DNA from: 34-65-8 sp964516135
GTDB taxonomy: Bacteria > Pseudomonadota > Alphaproteobacteria > Sphingomonadales > Sphingomonadaceae
NCBI GenBank assembly: GCA_964516135.1
Contig: CAZEWN010000009.1
Coordinates: 1-64,000 of the forward strand
Reading direction: 5' to 3'
Length of the DNA stretch: 64,000 nucleotides
Under the pieces are notes generated by a model. It did not search any database. It was not told the DNA's origin and saw only the letters and a list, made by a program, of their open reading frames with translations. A program made the position numbers and the translations under genes. This document shows positions 15,114 through 23,918 of the stretch, one piece after another; positions within the stretch are counted from its first letter, which is position 1, and each line of letters opens with the position of its first letter.

Positions 15114-16400
15114 TCAATCGGTCAGCAAAAGCACCGGCGTTTCGAGCAGCTTCTTCAGCTCCTGGACGAAACTGGCCGCGTCGTGGCCATCGACCACGCG
15201 GTGATCGCAGCTGATTGAAACGTTCATCAGCTTGCGCTTCTCGATGCGCTCCCCGCCGATACCATCAGGCACGAACATGGGGCGCTCGATGATGCGGTTG
15301 GGGCCGATGATCGCGACTTCGGGGCGATTGATGACCGGGGTGGTGGCGACGCCGCCGAGCGGACCAAGCGAGGTCAGCGTCAGGGTGGAGCCGGACAGTT
15401 CCTCCGACTTCGCGGTGCCGTCGCGCGCGGCGGCCGCAAGGCGGCCGATCTCGCGCGCGAGCTGCCACAGGTTCTTCGACTGCGCGTCGCGGATCACCGG
15501 GACCATAAGCCCCTTGTCGGTCTGTGCCGCCATGCCGAGATGGACCGCGCCATGGCGCGTCACCACGCCCGCCTCGTCGTCGTACCGTGCGTTGATCATC
15601 GGGTACTTGGGCACTGCCTTGCAGATCGCGGCGATCATCAACGGCAGCATGGTGAGCTTCGGCTTGTCGCCACGATGCGCGTTGAGGTCGGCGCGCAGGG
15701 TTTCCAGCGCGGTGACATCGCATTCCTCGACATAGGAGAAATGCGGGATGTGCCGCTTCGCCTCGGCCATGTTCTGGGCAATGCGCTTACGCAGGCCGAT
15801 AACCTTGATCGCTTCGTCCGCGCGCGGCTTGCCCGATGGCGCGAAGCCGGAACCGGCATTGTAGCTCAGGAATGCGTCGAGATCGGCGTGACGAATGCGA
15901 CCATCCTCGGCGGGCTTCACTTGGGCGAGGTCGACCCCGAGATCGCGCGCGCGCTGGCGCACGGCGGGGGTGGCGAGGACTTTTATGTGACTGTCGGCTG
16001 GACGAGGTGCGGGTTCGGGCGTCGGTGCGGGAGCGGGTGCAGCTTGGGCTGCGGGTGCAGGAGCGACAGCCGCAATCGCGTCGTCCGCATCGCTTGCATC
16101 CGGGTTCTCGACCTCGATCCGCTCGGCGACGTCTTGCGAAACGGGCGCTTCGCCATCACCCTCAACCTCGACCACCACCAGCATCGAGCCGATCGCGACC
16201 ATATCGCCCTCGGCGCCCGCGACCTCCAGTACAGTCCCTGAAACGGGGCTTTCCATCGGCACGGTCGCCTTGTCGGTCATCATGTCGACGATTTCCTGGT
16301 CTTCCTCGACCCGGTCGCCGACGTTGACGTGCCACGCGACGATCTCCGCCTCGGCGATGCCTTCGCCGATGTCGGGCATCTTGAATGTGAATTTCGCCAT
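15114..16400 (-). CDS. bkdB: Branched-chain 2-oxoacid dehydrogenase E2
   Basis: A 428-residue dihydrolipoyllysine acyltransferase, the core of the complex that oxidises branched-chain 2-oxoacids to acyl-CoA. One lipoyl domain (residues 1-78, lipoyl lysine in MMTDKAT), an Ala/Pro-rich linker, a peripheral subunit-binding domain (about 140-180) and the catalytic domain with DHRVVDGHDAASF near 395-410. The E1beta gene lies upstream on the same strand, separated by about 120 bases that contain an inverted-repeat element. E3 is not encoded nearby. The E1 partners argue for branched-chain substrates rather than pyruvate. Confidence 0.92.
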   Translation of the reverse strand: MAKFTFKMPDIGEGIAEAEIVAWHVNVGDRVEEDQEIVDMMTDKATVPMESPVSGTVLEVAGAEGDMVAIGSMLVVVEVEGDGEAPVSQDVAERIEVENPDASDADDAIAAVAPAPAAQAAPAPAPTPEPAPRPADSHIKVLATPAVRQRARDLGVDLAQVKPAEDGRIRHADLDAFLSYNAGSGFAPSGKPRADEAIKVIGLRKRIAQNMAEAKRHIPHFSYVEECDVTALETLRADLNAHRGDKPKLTMLPLMIAAICKAVPKYPMINARYDDEAGVVTRHGAVHLGMAAQTDKGLMVPVIRDAQSKNLWQLAREIGRLAAAARDGTAKSEELSGSTLTLTSLGPLGGVATTPVINRPEVAIIGPNRIIERPMFVPDGIGGERIEKRKLMNVSISCDHRVVDGHDAASFVQELKKLLETPVLLLTD

Positions 16401-16416
16401 CGCGTTTACTCTCTCT

Positions 16417-16504
16417 CCGTCATCGCGAGGCCCGAAGGGCCGTGGCGATCCAGTTCCGTCGCTCGCTGGGTTGCCGCGTCGCCTGCGGCTCCTCGCAATG
16501 ACGG
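16417..16504. repeat. Intergenic palindromic repeat element
   Basis: The left arm starts CCGTCATCGCGAGG and the right arm ends CCTCGCAATGACGG; the arms form an imperfect inverted repeat about 88 bases long, and each arm holds a smaller palindrome (GGCCCGAAGGGCC on the left, GCGTCGCCTGCGG on the right). The CGTCATTGCGAGGA start is that of a dispersed repeat found between genes in many alphaproteobacteria. It sits between the E1beta and E2 genes of the bkd operon, where the RNA hairpin could affect transcript stability. I saw no second copy in this window. Confidence 0.75.
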
Positions 16505-16521
16505 GACAAACAATATGGTCA

Positions 16522-17595
16522 TCATTCCGCCAAGATCTTGTCGATCGCCTCGCCGATGCGAACCGGGCCGGGGAAATAGGCCCATTCGAGCGAGTGCGGA
16601 TAGGGGGTGTCGAAGCCGGTCACGCGCTCGACCGGGGCTTCCAAATGGTAGAAGCAGCGCTCGGTCACCAGCGCAGACAGCTCCGCGCCGAAACCGCTGG
16701 TGCGGGTCGCCTCGTGGATGATCAGGCAGCGGCCAGTGCGCTCGACCGATGCCTCGATCGCCTCGATATCGAGTGGCATCAGCGTTCGCAGGTCGAGGAT
16801 GTGCGCGTCGACGCCCTTCTCGCGGCAAACCGCTTCGGCGACGTGCACCATCGTGCCGTAGGCGAGCACCGTCAGCGCATCGCCATCCGTCACCGTCCGC
16901 GCCTTGCCCAGCGGGATCCTGTAGTGTCCAGCGGGAACCACGGAATCCCTATGCTTTTTCCATGGTTCGACCGGCTTGTCGTAGTAGCCGGTGAACGGGC
17001 CGTTGTAGATGCGCTTGGGCTCGAAGAAGATGACCGGGTCGTTGTCCTCGATCGCGCTGATCAGCAGGCCTTTGGCGTCGTAGGGCGTCGCCGGGATCAC
17101 CGTCTTGAGGCCGGCGACGTGCGTGAATATCGCCTCGGGGCTCTGGCTGTGGGTCTGCCCGCCGAAGATGCCGCCGCCGAAGGGCGAGCGCACCGTCATC
17201 GGCGCGATGTACTCGGTGGCCGAGCGGTAACGCAAGCGCGCTGCCTCGCTGATGAGCTGGTCGAGGCCGGGATAGATGTAGTCGGCGAACTGAATTTCCG
17301 GCACCGGGCGCAGGCCATAGGCGCCCATGCCCACCGCGACCGCAATGATCCCGCATTCGGAAATCGGCGTGTCGAACACCCGCGTCTTGCCGTGCTTTTC
17401 CTGCAGGCCCGCGGTCGCGCGGAAAACGCCGCCGAAATAGCCGACATCCTCGCCCATCACGATCACGTCCGGATCGCGGGCCAGCATGGTATCGAGCGCG
17501 TCGTTGATCGCCTCGATCATGTTGAGGCGGCGCTCCCCGGCATCCTCCGCCGCGCCCACCTCGGCCACGTCGGCATCCGTTACTGCGTGGGTCAT
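16522..17595 (-). CDS. bkdA2: 2-oxoisovalerate dehydrogenase E1 beta subunit
   Basis: A 357-residue subunit of the thiamine-dependent E1 of the branched-chain 2-oxoacid dehydrogenase. Family signatures are NMIEAINDALD near residue 25, MGEDVGYFGGVF near 47, CGIIAVAVGMGAYG near 80 and the FGAELSALV region near 300. It supplies the pyrimidine-binding half of the TPP site. The ATG overlaps the E1alpha stop codon (ATGA), so the two subunits are made together; a longer frame upstream lacks support. The E2 gene follows after an intergenic palindromic repeat. Confidence 0.93.
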   Translation of the reverse strand: MTHAVTDADVAEVGAAEDAGERRLNMIEAINDALDTMLARDPDVIVMGEDVGYFGGVFRATAGLQEKHGKTRVFDTPISECGIIAVAVGMGAYGLRPVPEIQFADYIYPGLDQLISEAARLRYRSATEYIAPMTVRSPFGGGIFGGQTHSQSPEAIFTHVAGLKTVIPATPYDAKGLLISAIEDNDPVIFFEPKRIYNGPFTGYYDKPVEPWKKHRDSVVPAGHYRIPLGKARTVTDGDALTVLAYGTMVHVAEAVCREKGVDAHILDLRTLMPLDIEAIEASVERTGRCLIIHEATRTSGFGAELSALVTERCFYHLEAPVERVTGFDTPYPHSLEWAYFPGPVRIGEAIDKILAE

Positions 17596-18893
17596 GCGCT
17601 GGGCCTCCCCTCGGGCCACTTGATCTCACGTTCGCGCGTCGCCTGCGCCGCCTGTTCCTTCAGATGCCACGGCAGTTCCTCGAACACGTCCTCGAACATG
17701 GTGCGGAACGGGTGGTGGAGCCCGTGGCCCAGGATGCCGTTCTTCTCGGCTTCCTTGGTCGCGTCCTTCACGCGCTCCGCAGCGGCGAGGTCCATCGCCT
17801 GCTGGCGCTCCTCGTCCCATTCGCCAAGCGCAATAAGGTGGTTCTTCAGGCGCATGATCGGATCGCCGAGAGGCCACTCCTCACGTTCCTGCGCGCTGCG
17901 ATAACCGCTTGGATCATCCGAGGTCGAATGCCCCTCGGCCCGGTAGGTGAAGTGTTCGATCAGCGTGGGCCCGGCATTGGCGCGGGCGCGGTTCGCGGCC
18001 CATTGCTCGGCTGCATAGACCGCCAGCGCATCGTTGCCGTCAACCCGCAGGCCAGCGAGGCCGTAGCCAAGCGCGCGCGCCGCGAACGTGGTGCGCTCCG
18101 CCCCGGCGAACCCGGAGAAGCTGGAAATCGCCCACTGGTTGTTGATAACGTTGAGGATAACCGGTGCATTATACACCGTCGCGAACGTGCAGGCGGAATG
18201 GAAGTCCCCTTCCGCAGTGCTACCCTCACCCACCCAGGTCGCGGCAATGCGGCTGTCACCCTTGATCGCGCTCGCCATGGCCCAGCCCACCGCCTGCGGC
18301 GTCTGCGTGGCAAGGTTGCCGCTGATCGAGAAGAAGCTGTGCGCGCGGCTCGAATACATGATCGGCAGCTGCCGGCCCTTCAGCTTGTCGCCCTTGTTCG
18401 AATAGATCTGGTTGATCATTTCGATCAGGGGATAGCCGCGCGTGATCAGTATGCCCTGCTGGCGGTAGCTGGGAAAAATCATGTCGTCGCTGGCGAGCGC
18501 CATCGCGGCGGCGATGCTGGTCGCCTCCTCACCGGTGCATTTCATATAGAAGCTGGTCTTGCCCTGCCGCTGCCCGCGGAACATCCGTTCATCGAACGCC
18601 CGCGTCAGTGCCATGTTGCCCAGCATGGTGCGCAGCGTTTCGGGATCGAGCTTCGGATCCCACGGGCCATGCGCGCGATCGTCATCGCCCAGCACGCGGA
18701 TCAGGTCGTGGCACAAGGGCGCGGTGTCGTGCGCATCGCTGGCTTCATCAGGACGCGCCTGTGCGCCGGCGGCGGGGATCGCAATATGGCTGAAGTCGGC
18801 CTGGTCGCCGGGGCGGAAGCGGGGTTCGGGAACGTGGAGCTTCAGCGCCGGCTTGTTCGTGCCTGCCCCTCCCCCGTCGGGCCTGTCGGCCAT
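17592..18893 (-). CDS. bkdA1: 2-oxoisovalerate dehydrogenase E1 alpha subunit
   Basis: A 433-residue subunit that decarboxylates branched-chain 2-oxoacids with thiamine diphosphate. It has the N-terminal extension of the branched-chain type, a SYRQQGILITRGY stretch near 145, the TPP motif beginning GEGSTAEGDFHSA and ending with the INNQWAISS asparagines near 250, and phosphorylation-loop-like YRAEGHSTSDDPS near 320. The start at 18893 follows a GGGAGAA ribosome site; a TTG two codons earlier is less likely. It is the first gene of the bkd operon, downstream of a short palindrome at 18,927. Confidence 0.93.
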   Translation of the reverse strand: MADRPDGGGAGTNKPALKLHVPEPRFRPGDQADFSHIAIPAAGAQARPDEASDAHDTAPLCHDLIRVLGDDDRAHGPWDPKLDPETLRTMLGNMALTRAFDERMFRGQRQGKTSFYMKCTGEEATSIAAAMALASDDMIFPSYRQQGILITRGYPLIEMINQIYSNKGDKLKGRQLPIMYSSRAHSFFSISGNLATQTPQAVGWAMASAIKGDSRIAATWVGEGSTAEGDFHSACTFATVYNAPVILNVINNQWAISSFSGFAGAERTTFAARALGYGLAGLRVDGNDALAVYAAEQWAANRARANAGPTLIEHFTYRAEGHSTSDDPSGYRSAQEREEWPLGDPIMRLKNHLIALGEWDEERQQAMDLAAAERVKDATKEAEKNGILGHGLHHPFRTMFEDVFEELPWHLKEQAAQATREREIKWPEGRPSA

Positions 18894-18926
18894 ATGCAAT
18901 TCTCCCAGAGCGTGAGACGCAATGTT

Positions 18927-18941
18927 ATAACTGCGAGTTAT
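18927..18941. promoter_or_regulatory. Perfect palindrome ahead of the bkd operon
   Basis: ATAACT-GCG-AGTTAT is an exact 6+3+6 inverted repeat in the AT-rich 89-base gap between thyA and the E1alpha gene, 34 bases before its start codon. Size and position suit an operator for a dimeric regulator of the bkd operon. No regulator gene adjoins the operon, so the binding protein is unknown. Confidence 0.4.
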
Positions 18942-18982
18942 TTTATTTCACGGCTTGGGCTCGGTCAAGAGCAGCCGCTCAT

Positions 18983-19939
18983 TTACACCGCGACCGGGGC
19001 CGCGATGGCGCAATGGGGCGTGTAATCACGGACCACGAATTCCTCGATCCGGTAGTCGAAAATCGTACCTGGACGCCCCACGATCTCAAGGCGCGGCTGC
19101 CCCTGCGGTTTCCGCGCGAGCTGCTCGGTCACGAGATGCTCGTGGTTGAGGTAGAGGTGCACGTCGCCGCCCATCCACACGAATTCGCCGGGTTCCAGAT
19201 CGACCTGCTGCGCGATCATTCGTGTGAGCAGCGCACCGGACCACAGGTTGAACGGCAGCCCGAGCGCCACGTCGCAGCTCCGCTGGTACAGCGCGCAGTT
19301 CAGCCGGCCGTCTGAAACGTGGAACTGGTACGATTTGTGGCATGGTGGCAGGGCCATCCGGTCAAGCTCGGCAACGTTCCAGCCTTCGATGATATGGCGA
19401 CGGCTGCCGGGATTGGCGCGCAACGAATCGATTACCTGCGCGACCTGGTTGATGCCCGGTCCTTTCTCGTACAGGCCATCGGGCCGATAGCGCCACGTTG
19501 GCCAGTCGACCCATTGCTTGCCGTAGACAGGCCCCAGGTCACCCCAGCGCCGCGCGAACGCCTCATCCTCCGCGATTCGCTGCACGAACGCATCGAGTGG
19601 GATCGCATCGCCTGTTTCGCGGACATAGCGGGCGTGCGGCCATTCGTTCCAGATCTTGACCCCCTGAAGCACCAAGGGCCGGATATTGGTTTCGCCGGTC
19701 AGGAACCACAACAGTTCGCGCGTCGCGGTTTTCCAATAGACCCGCTTTGTGGTGACGAGCGGCATGGCACCGTCAGCCAGATCGTAACGGAGCATCGCTC
19801 CGAACAGTGACCGTGTGCCCACGCCGGTCCTGTCGGTCCGCTCGCTGCCCTCGTGCCAGATGCGGCGCATCAGATCGAGGTACTGCCACTCCGGGTGGTC
19901 GCGGGAAACGGGATCGGCGGGATTCGCGGCAGTGGCCAT
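18983..19939 (-). CDS. thyA: Thymidylate synthase
   Basis: A 318-residue folate-dependent enzyme that methylates dUMP to dTMP. The catalytic cysteine is C200 in ALPPCHKSYQF; the dUMP-binding RRHIIEGWN (180-188), the QRSCDVALG phosphate site and the DVHLYLNH folate/dUMP motif are all present. It is longer than the 264-residue E. coli form because of an insert around residues 90-150, seen in the Lactobacillus-type branch. No folA is next to it. It stands between the bkd operon and tRNA-Pro, and its AUG is clear. Confidence 0.96.
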   Translation of the reverse strand: MATAANPADPVSRDHPEWQYLDLMRRIWHEGSERTDRTGVGTRSLFGAMLRYDLADGAMPLVTTKRVYWKTATRELLWFLTGETNIRPLVLQGVKIWNEWPHARYVRETGDAIPLDAFVQRIAEDEAFARRWGDLGPVYGKQWVDWPTWRYRPDGLYEKGPGINQVAQVIDSLRANPGSRRHIIEGWNVAELDRMALPPCHKSYQFHVSDGRLNCALYQRSCDVALGLPFNLWSGALLTRMIAQQVDLEPGEFVWMGGDVHLYLNHEHLVTEQLARKPQGQPRLEIVGRPGTIFDYRIEEFVVRDYTPHCAIAAPVAV

Positions 19940-20050
19940 GAATGTGTCCTAGACGGGCAATTGCCCGCTTGCCACCCCGCTGGCCGCTGCCTATAGGGCG
20001 CGCCTTGCCTCGACCCGCGTCGGCCTCCGGCCGCGCGGGACCGACACGGT

Positions 20051-20127
20051 CGGGGAGTAGCTCAGCCTGGTAGAGCACTGTCTTCGGGAGGCAGGGGCCG
20101 GAGGTTCGAATCCTCTCTCCCCGACCA
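20051..20127 (+). tRNA. tRNA-Pro(CGG)
   Basis: A complete 77-base tRNA with encoded CCA: acceptor strands CGGGGAG and CTCCCCG pair, the D-arm reads AGCTCAGCCTGGTAGAG, the anticodon stem-loop CTGTCTTCGGGAGGCAG gives anticodon CGG, and the T-arm GGAGGTTCGAATCCTC is canonical. It marks the switch from housekeeping genes on the left to catabolic operons on the right. Confidence 0.97.
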
Positions 20128-20196
20128 ATCATTTCCGCGCCCAAGCGGTGCGGAATCCGTCTCAAGGTTGCGATTTCAGCGCCGAGTTCCCGCGGA

Positions 20197-20820
20197 TCAA
20201 CCGCGCAGCACGGACAGCGCCTGGTCCACCCCGATCACTTCGGCATATTTCGCCTGTAGATCGTACAGGTTCGCCTCGTGCGGGCCGGGATCGCGGTCAG
20301 AGCATCCATCCCGCACCACCAGGGGAACAAAGCCGTGCTGCAGCGTATCGAGCGCCGACGCGCGGACGCAGCCGGATGTCGAATATCCGCAGATGACCAC
20401 CGTATCCACGTCCCGCTCGGTCAGCCAGTCGCCAAATTCGGTACCGAAGAAAGCCGACGGATACTGCTTGGTAAACACACCCTCGCCCGCGAGCGGCGAG
20501 GCCTCCGTAGGAAACGCACCGAGCGCGCCGCCCGCCTCGAACAGGCGCAACGCAGGAACCTTGCGATAGAACAGGCCGCCATCGGCACCGCCCGGCTGGT
20601 ACGCGACATTCGTGAAGGCGATCGGTCGCCCCGCCTCGCGCGCCGCGGCAAGCAACCGCGCTGCGGCAGCCAGCGCAGCGGGCGCGGTTTCACAATAGAG
20701 CGGTGAACCGGGATCGAGGTAGGCCACCACCATGTCGACCAGCAGCAGGGCCGGCGCACTGCCCGGTTGGAGCTTGCCCGCGAAAGCCTGCGCGTGCGCC
20801 AGCGGCATGTCGTCAGCCAT
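20197..20820 (-). CDS. Isochorismatase-family amidohydrolase
   Basis: A 207-residue cysteine hydrolase of the isochorismatase / N-carbamoylsarcosine amidase superfamily. The catalytic triad is visible as D29 (LLVDM), K118 (TKQYPSAFFGT) and C151 (STSGCVRASA), with the cis-peptide segment ICGYST before the cysteine. The superfamily hydrolyses C-N bonds of N-carbamoyl compounds, nicotinamide and similar. It is the last gene of the minus-strand operon headed by the HMG-CoA-lyase-type gene; its ATG overlaps the CoA-transferase stop. With HyuA/HyuB upstream, an N-carbamoyl or amide intermediate is a plausible substrate. Confidence 0.85.
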   Translation of the reverse strand: MADDMPLAHAQAFAGKLQPGSAPALLLVDMVVAYLDPGSPLYCETAPAALAAAARLLAAAREAGRPIAFTNVAYQPGGADGGLFYRKVPALRLFEAGGALGAFPTEASPLAGEGVFTKQYPSAFFGTEFGDWLTERDVDTVVICGYSTSGCVRASALDTLQHGFVPLVVRDGCSDRDPGPHEANLYDLQAKYAEVIGVDQALSVLRG

Positions 20821-22016
20821 CAGATGATGCCGCGCCCAGCCAAACCGGTGAGCTGTTCAAGATCCCAACCAAACGCCGCGCCATAGATTTCGGCGTTGTC
20901 CTGACCCGCCATCGCCGGGGCGGGTCGGCGAATGCTCGACGGGGTGCGCGACAGGCGGGGAAACGCATTCTGCATCTTGAGCTTGCCGCGCGACTGCGTT
21001 TGCACCTCGACGATTGCCTCGCGCGCCTGGAAATGTTCGTCTTCCAGCATGTCGGCCGCCGTGTAGACCCGCCCTGCCGGGATCGAATGCGCGATCATGA
21101 GCGCGTCCACTTCGTCGACAGTGAGCGTGCGGGTCCAGTCATCGACAAGTTGATCAAGCTCGGTCTGGTTCACCCCGCGCGCAATATGTGTTTCGTACCG
21201 GGGATCGTCGGCCAGTTCGGGCCTGCCCATCGCCTTGCACAACCGCGCGAAAATCGCGTCGTTGTTGGCGCCGATCATGAATGGCCCGTCCTTGCACTGA
21301 TACACGTTCGACGGCGCAATACCTGGCAGGATCGAGCCCGAACGCTCACGAATGAATCCGTTGGCATCATATTCCGGCACGAGACCTTCCATCACCTGGA
21401 GGACAGCCTCGTAGAGCGCGGTGTCGACGACCTGCCCCTCCCCTGTCTTTTCGCGGTGATGGAGCGCCGCCAGCACTCCCATGCAGCCATATGTCGCACA
21501 CAGAGTGTCGCCGATCGAAATGCCCATACGGGCGGGCGGGCGGTCCGGATCGCCCACGATGTAACGCCAACCGCCCATCGCCTCGCCAATGCCGCCAAAC
21601 CCGGCGCGGTTGGAATAAGGGCCGGTCTGGCCATATCCCGACATGCGGGCGATTATCAGGCGCGGGTTGGCGGCAAGGAGGAGATCCGGGCCCAAGCCCC
21701 ATTTTTCCAGCGTGCCCGGCTTGAAATTCTCGATCAGCACATCGGCGTCGGCAAGCAGGCCGCGAACGATTTCCTGCCCCTCCGGCACACGCAGGTTGGC
21801 GGTAACCGAACGCTTGTTACGCGCGATAACTTCCCACTGGACCTTGTCGGCGCCTTGGCCCCAATCGCGCATCGGATCGCCCCGACCCGGCGTTTCGACC
21901 TTGATCACGTCGGCGCCCATGTCGCCCAGCAACTGTCCGCAGAAAGGCCCGGCGAGGAGCTGCCCCAGCTCGACGACCTTGAGGCCGGCGAGCGCGCTGT
22001 TGTTGTTGGTGCTCAC
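20820..22016 (-). CDS. Class III (CaiB/BaiF) CoA-transferase
   Basis: A 398-residue family III CoA-transferase that moves CoA between carboxylic acids through an aspartyl thioester. The N-terminal VVELGQLLAGPFCGQLLGDMGADVIKVE stretch is diagnostic, and the SIGDTLCATYG region near residue 170 carries the conserved acidic residue zone. The GTG start at 22016 overlaps the HyuB stop codon (GTGA); upstream sequence in frame belongs to HyuB. Position next to an HMG-CoA-lyase-type gene suggests that it activates a hydroxy-dicarboxylic acid for cleavage. Donor and acceptor are unknown. Confidence 0.87.
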   Translation of the reverse strand: MSTNNNSALAGLKVVELGQLLAGPFCGQLLGDMGADVIKVETPGRGDPMRDWGQGADKVQWEVIARNKRSVTANLRVPEGQEIVRGLLADADVLIENFKPGTLEKWGLGPDLLLAANPRLIIARMSGYGQTGPYSNRAGFGGIGEAMGGWRYIVGDPDRPPARMGISIGDTLCATYGCMGVLAALHHREKTGEGQVVDTALYEAVLQVMEGLVPEYDANGFIRERSGSILPGIAPSNVYQCKDGPFMIGANNDAIFARLCKAMGRPELADDPRYETHIARGVNQTELDQLVDDWTRTLTVDEVDALMIAHSIPAGRVYTAADMLEDEHFQAREAIVEVQTQSRGKLKMQNAFPRLSRTPSSIRRPAPAMAGQDNAEIYGAAFGWDLEQLTGLAGRGII

Positions 22017-23908
22017 TCCGCTGCCTCCGCCATGGGTGTGTCGCGCCACACCGGCTGGCGCGGGGCCGAGAGACCGGTGTCCGCCTCGCACCGCGCGCGC
22101 AATTCTTCGATGCCCGGTCCGAAGTCGAACACCGCTCCCGCTTTCCGTTGCGCGCGCATTTCATCACGCAGGCGATCGGTCGCCGCCACGTCGGCCGCAC
22201 CGGCGCCATCCAGCACCACGCCGTAATCGCGCGCGCCCTCCGCCGTAACGAGGCCTTGCCTGATTTCCAGCGCCACGGTTGCGGGATCACGCGCCAGGGG
22301 ATCGCCCCAGCCGCCCCCGCCCCACGTGATGAAGTGCAACTGGTCACCCGCCTTGACCGCGATATCGTCGACCTTGTTGCCGACGATCTCGCTCGTGCCA
22401 TCGGCACGCTCGAGCACTTTCTTCGCGCGCTTGCCGGGTAGGCCGTCGTTCACGCCCCACGGCGGCACGAACCAGCGATCGTCATGGATCGCGATCTGAC
22501 CGTCGGCGAGGAAGCGATAAGTCATGTGAATGCCGTTGCCACCGCGATGCAGCCCCGCACCGCCGCTGTCGGGTTCGGTCTCGTAGCGTTCGATCCGCAG
22601 CGGGAAATAGCGTTCGAGGAACTCGTTGGGCACGTTGGTGAAGCCGGGCCACAGCGAATGCCCATCCGGCCCATCGCCCAGTGGGCGGCCGGGAATGCCG
22701 CCGAACCCGATCTGGAACAACTGGAACCACTCGCCTTCGCGGCCGGCGCGGTTGTCCCACCCGGAATAGAACAGGTGAGGCGAGGAACTGAACCCGGCAG
22801 CATTGAGGAATTCGGGTGTCTTCTGCCCGAGCAGCCCGCCCAGTACGTCGAAAATGCGGCCCAGCGCGTGGGTCCGGCCCGACAGCGCCGCTGGGAATTT
22901 CGGCTTGAGCAGCGAACCTTCGGGGATCCGCACCTCGATCAGGTCATAGAAACCGTCGTTGAACAGGATCTGCGGGTCGAAGACCATGATCATGTAGATC
23001 CCGAAGAACATCTTGAACATGTTCTCGTTCAGGAAGAAATTGATTGATGCTGCGCTTTGCGGGTCGGTGCCTTCGAAATCGAGCACCACCCGGTCGCCAT
23101 TGCGCCACATCGTGCACTTGATCCGGTACGGGCCGAAACCCAGCCCATCGTCGCAAATATAGTCCTCGAAGCTGACGGGTTCTTCGGCAATCGCCATCGC
23201 GATCAGCGCCTTCATGGCGCGATGGTTACGGGCGAGCAGTTCCTGGGTGGCTGAAACATATACATCGTCGCCGAACCGGTCGGCCATCTCGATCACCCGG
23301 CGCGCGGCGACGCGGCAGCTTGCGATGAGCGCGTTCAAGTCTGCCTGGCACCAGTCGGGCTTGCGCGTCTGGTGCATGACGAGCTTCATCAGGTCTTCGT
23401 TGTATTGGCCCTTCTTCCAGATCTTGACGGGCGGGATCCGTACGCCCTCTTCGAAGATCGACTTTGCGTCGATGGGCATCGATCCGACGACCTTGCCGCC
23501 GATATCGCTTTGGTGCCCGAACATCGCGGTCCACGCGAGCAGGCGCCCGTCCTTGTAGACCGGCAGCAGCACCAGCCAGTCGTTCGAGTGGCTGATCGCG
23601 CCGTCGCATGAATAGGGATCGGACAGGAAGATCATGTCCCCATCCTCGATCGTGCCATCATAACTCTTGAGGAAACCGTCGATGAAACTGCCGAACTGCC
23701 CGACGATCATCTTGCCAGCGGGGTCGGCGATCAGCGGGAATGCGTCGCCCTGTTCGCGAATGCCGGGAGACATCGCGGTGCGGACGAGCGTGGCGTCCAT
23801 CTCGATGCGCGCGTTGCGAAGTGCATTCTCCACGATGTCGAGCGTGACGGGATCGATGGTGAGCTTGCCGAACGGTGTCGGATTTTCCTGGATGATCTGG
23901 GCAGGCAT
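22013..23908 (-). CDS. hyuB: Hydantoinase B / oxoprolinase family subunit
   Basis: A 631-residue HyuB-type subunit, partner of HyuA in ATP-dependent opening of cyclic amides (N-methylhydantoinase, 5-oxoprolinase, caprolactamase) or in acetone-carboxylase-type enzymes. It starts with the family pattern IDPVTLDIVENALRNARIEMD and carries the conserved GDMIFLSDPY and SHSNDWL segments near residues 95-115, and ITWGGGGWGDP near 550. The ATG at 23908 has GAGGAAG upstream; HyuA ends ten bases before. The chain is of normal length and uninterrupted. The exact substrate cannot be inferred. Confidence 0.9.
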   Translation of the reverse strand: MPAQIIQENPTPFGKLTIDPVTLDIVENALRNARIEMDATLVRTAMSPGIREQGDAFPLIADPAGKMIVGQFGSFIDGFLKSYDGTIEDGDMIFLSDPYSCDGAISHSNDWLVLLPVYKDGRLLAWTAMFGHQSDIGGKVVGSMPIDAKSIFEEGVRIPPVKIWKKGQYNEDLMKLVMHQTRKPDWCQADLNALIASCRVAARRVIEMADRFGDDVYVSATQELLARNHRAMKALIAMAIAEEPVSFEDYICDDGLGFGPYRIKCTMWRNGDRVVLDFEGTDPQSAASINFFLNENMFKMFFGIYMIMVFDPQILFNDGFYDLIEVRIPEGSLLKPKFPAALSGRTHALGRIFDVLGGLLGQKTPEFLNAAGFSSSPHLFYSGWDNRAGREGEWFQLFQIGFGGIPGRPLGDGPDGHSLWPGFTNVPNEFLERYFPLRIERYETEPDSGGAGLHRGGNGIHMTYRFLADGQIAIHDDRWFVPPWGVNDGLPGKRAKKVLERADGTSEIVGNKVDDIAVKAGDQLHFITWGGGGWGDPLARDPATVALEIRQGLVTAEGARDYGVVLDGAGAADVAATDRLRDEMRAQRKAGAVFDFGPGIEELRARCEADTGLSAPRQPVWRDTPMAEAAE

Positions 23909-23918
23909 GTCCGCTTCC

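Noticed and set aside
20051..20127. Direct repeat of the tRNA-Pro 3' end within the window as island boundary
   Set aside because: I found no second copy of the T-arm and acceptor sequence up to 64,000.
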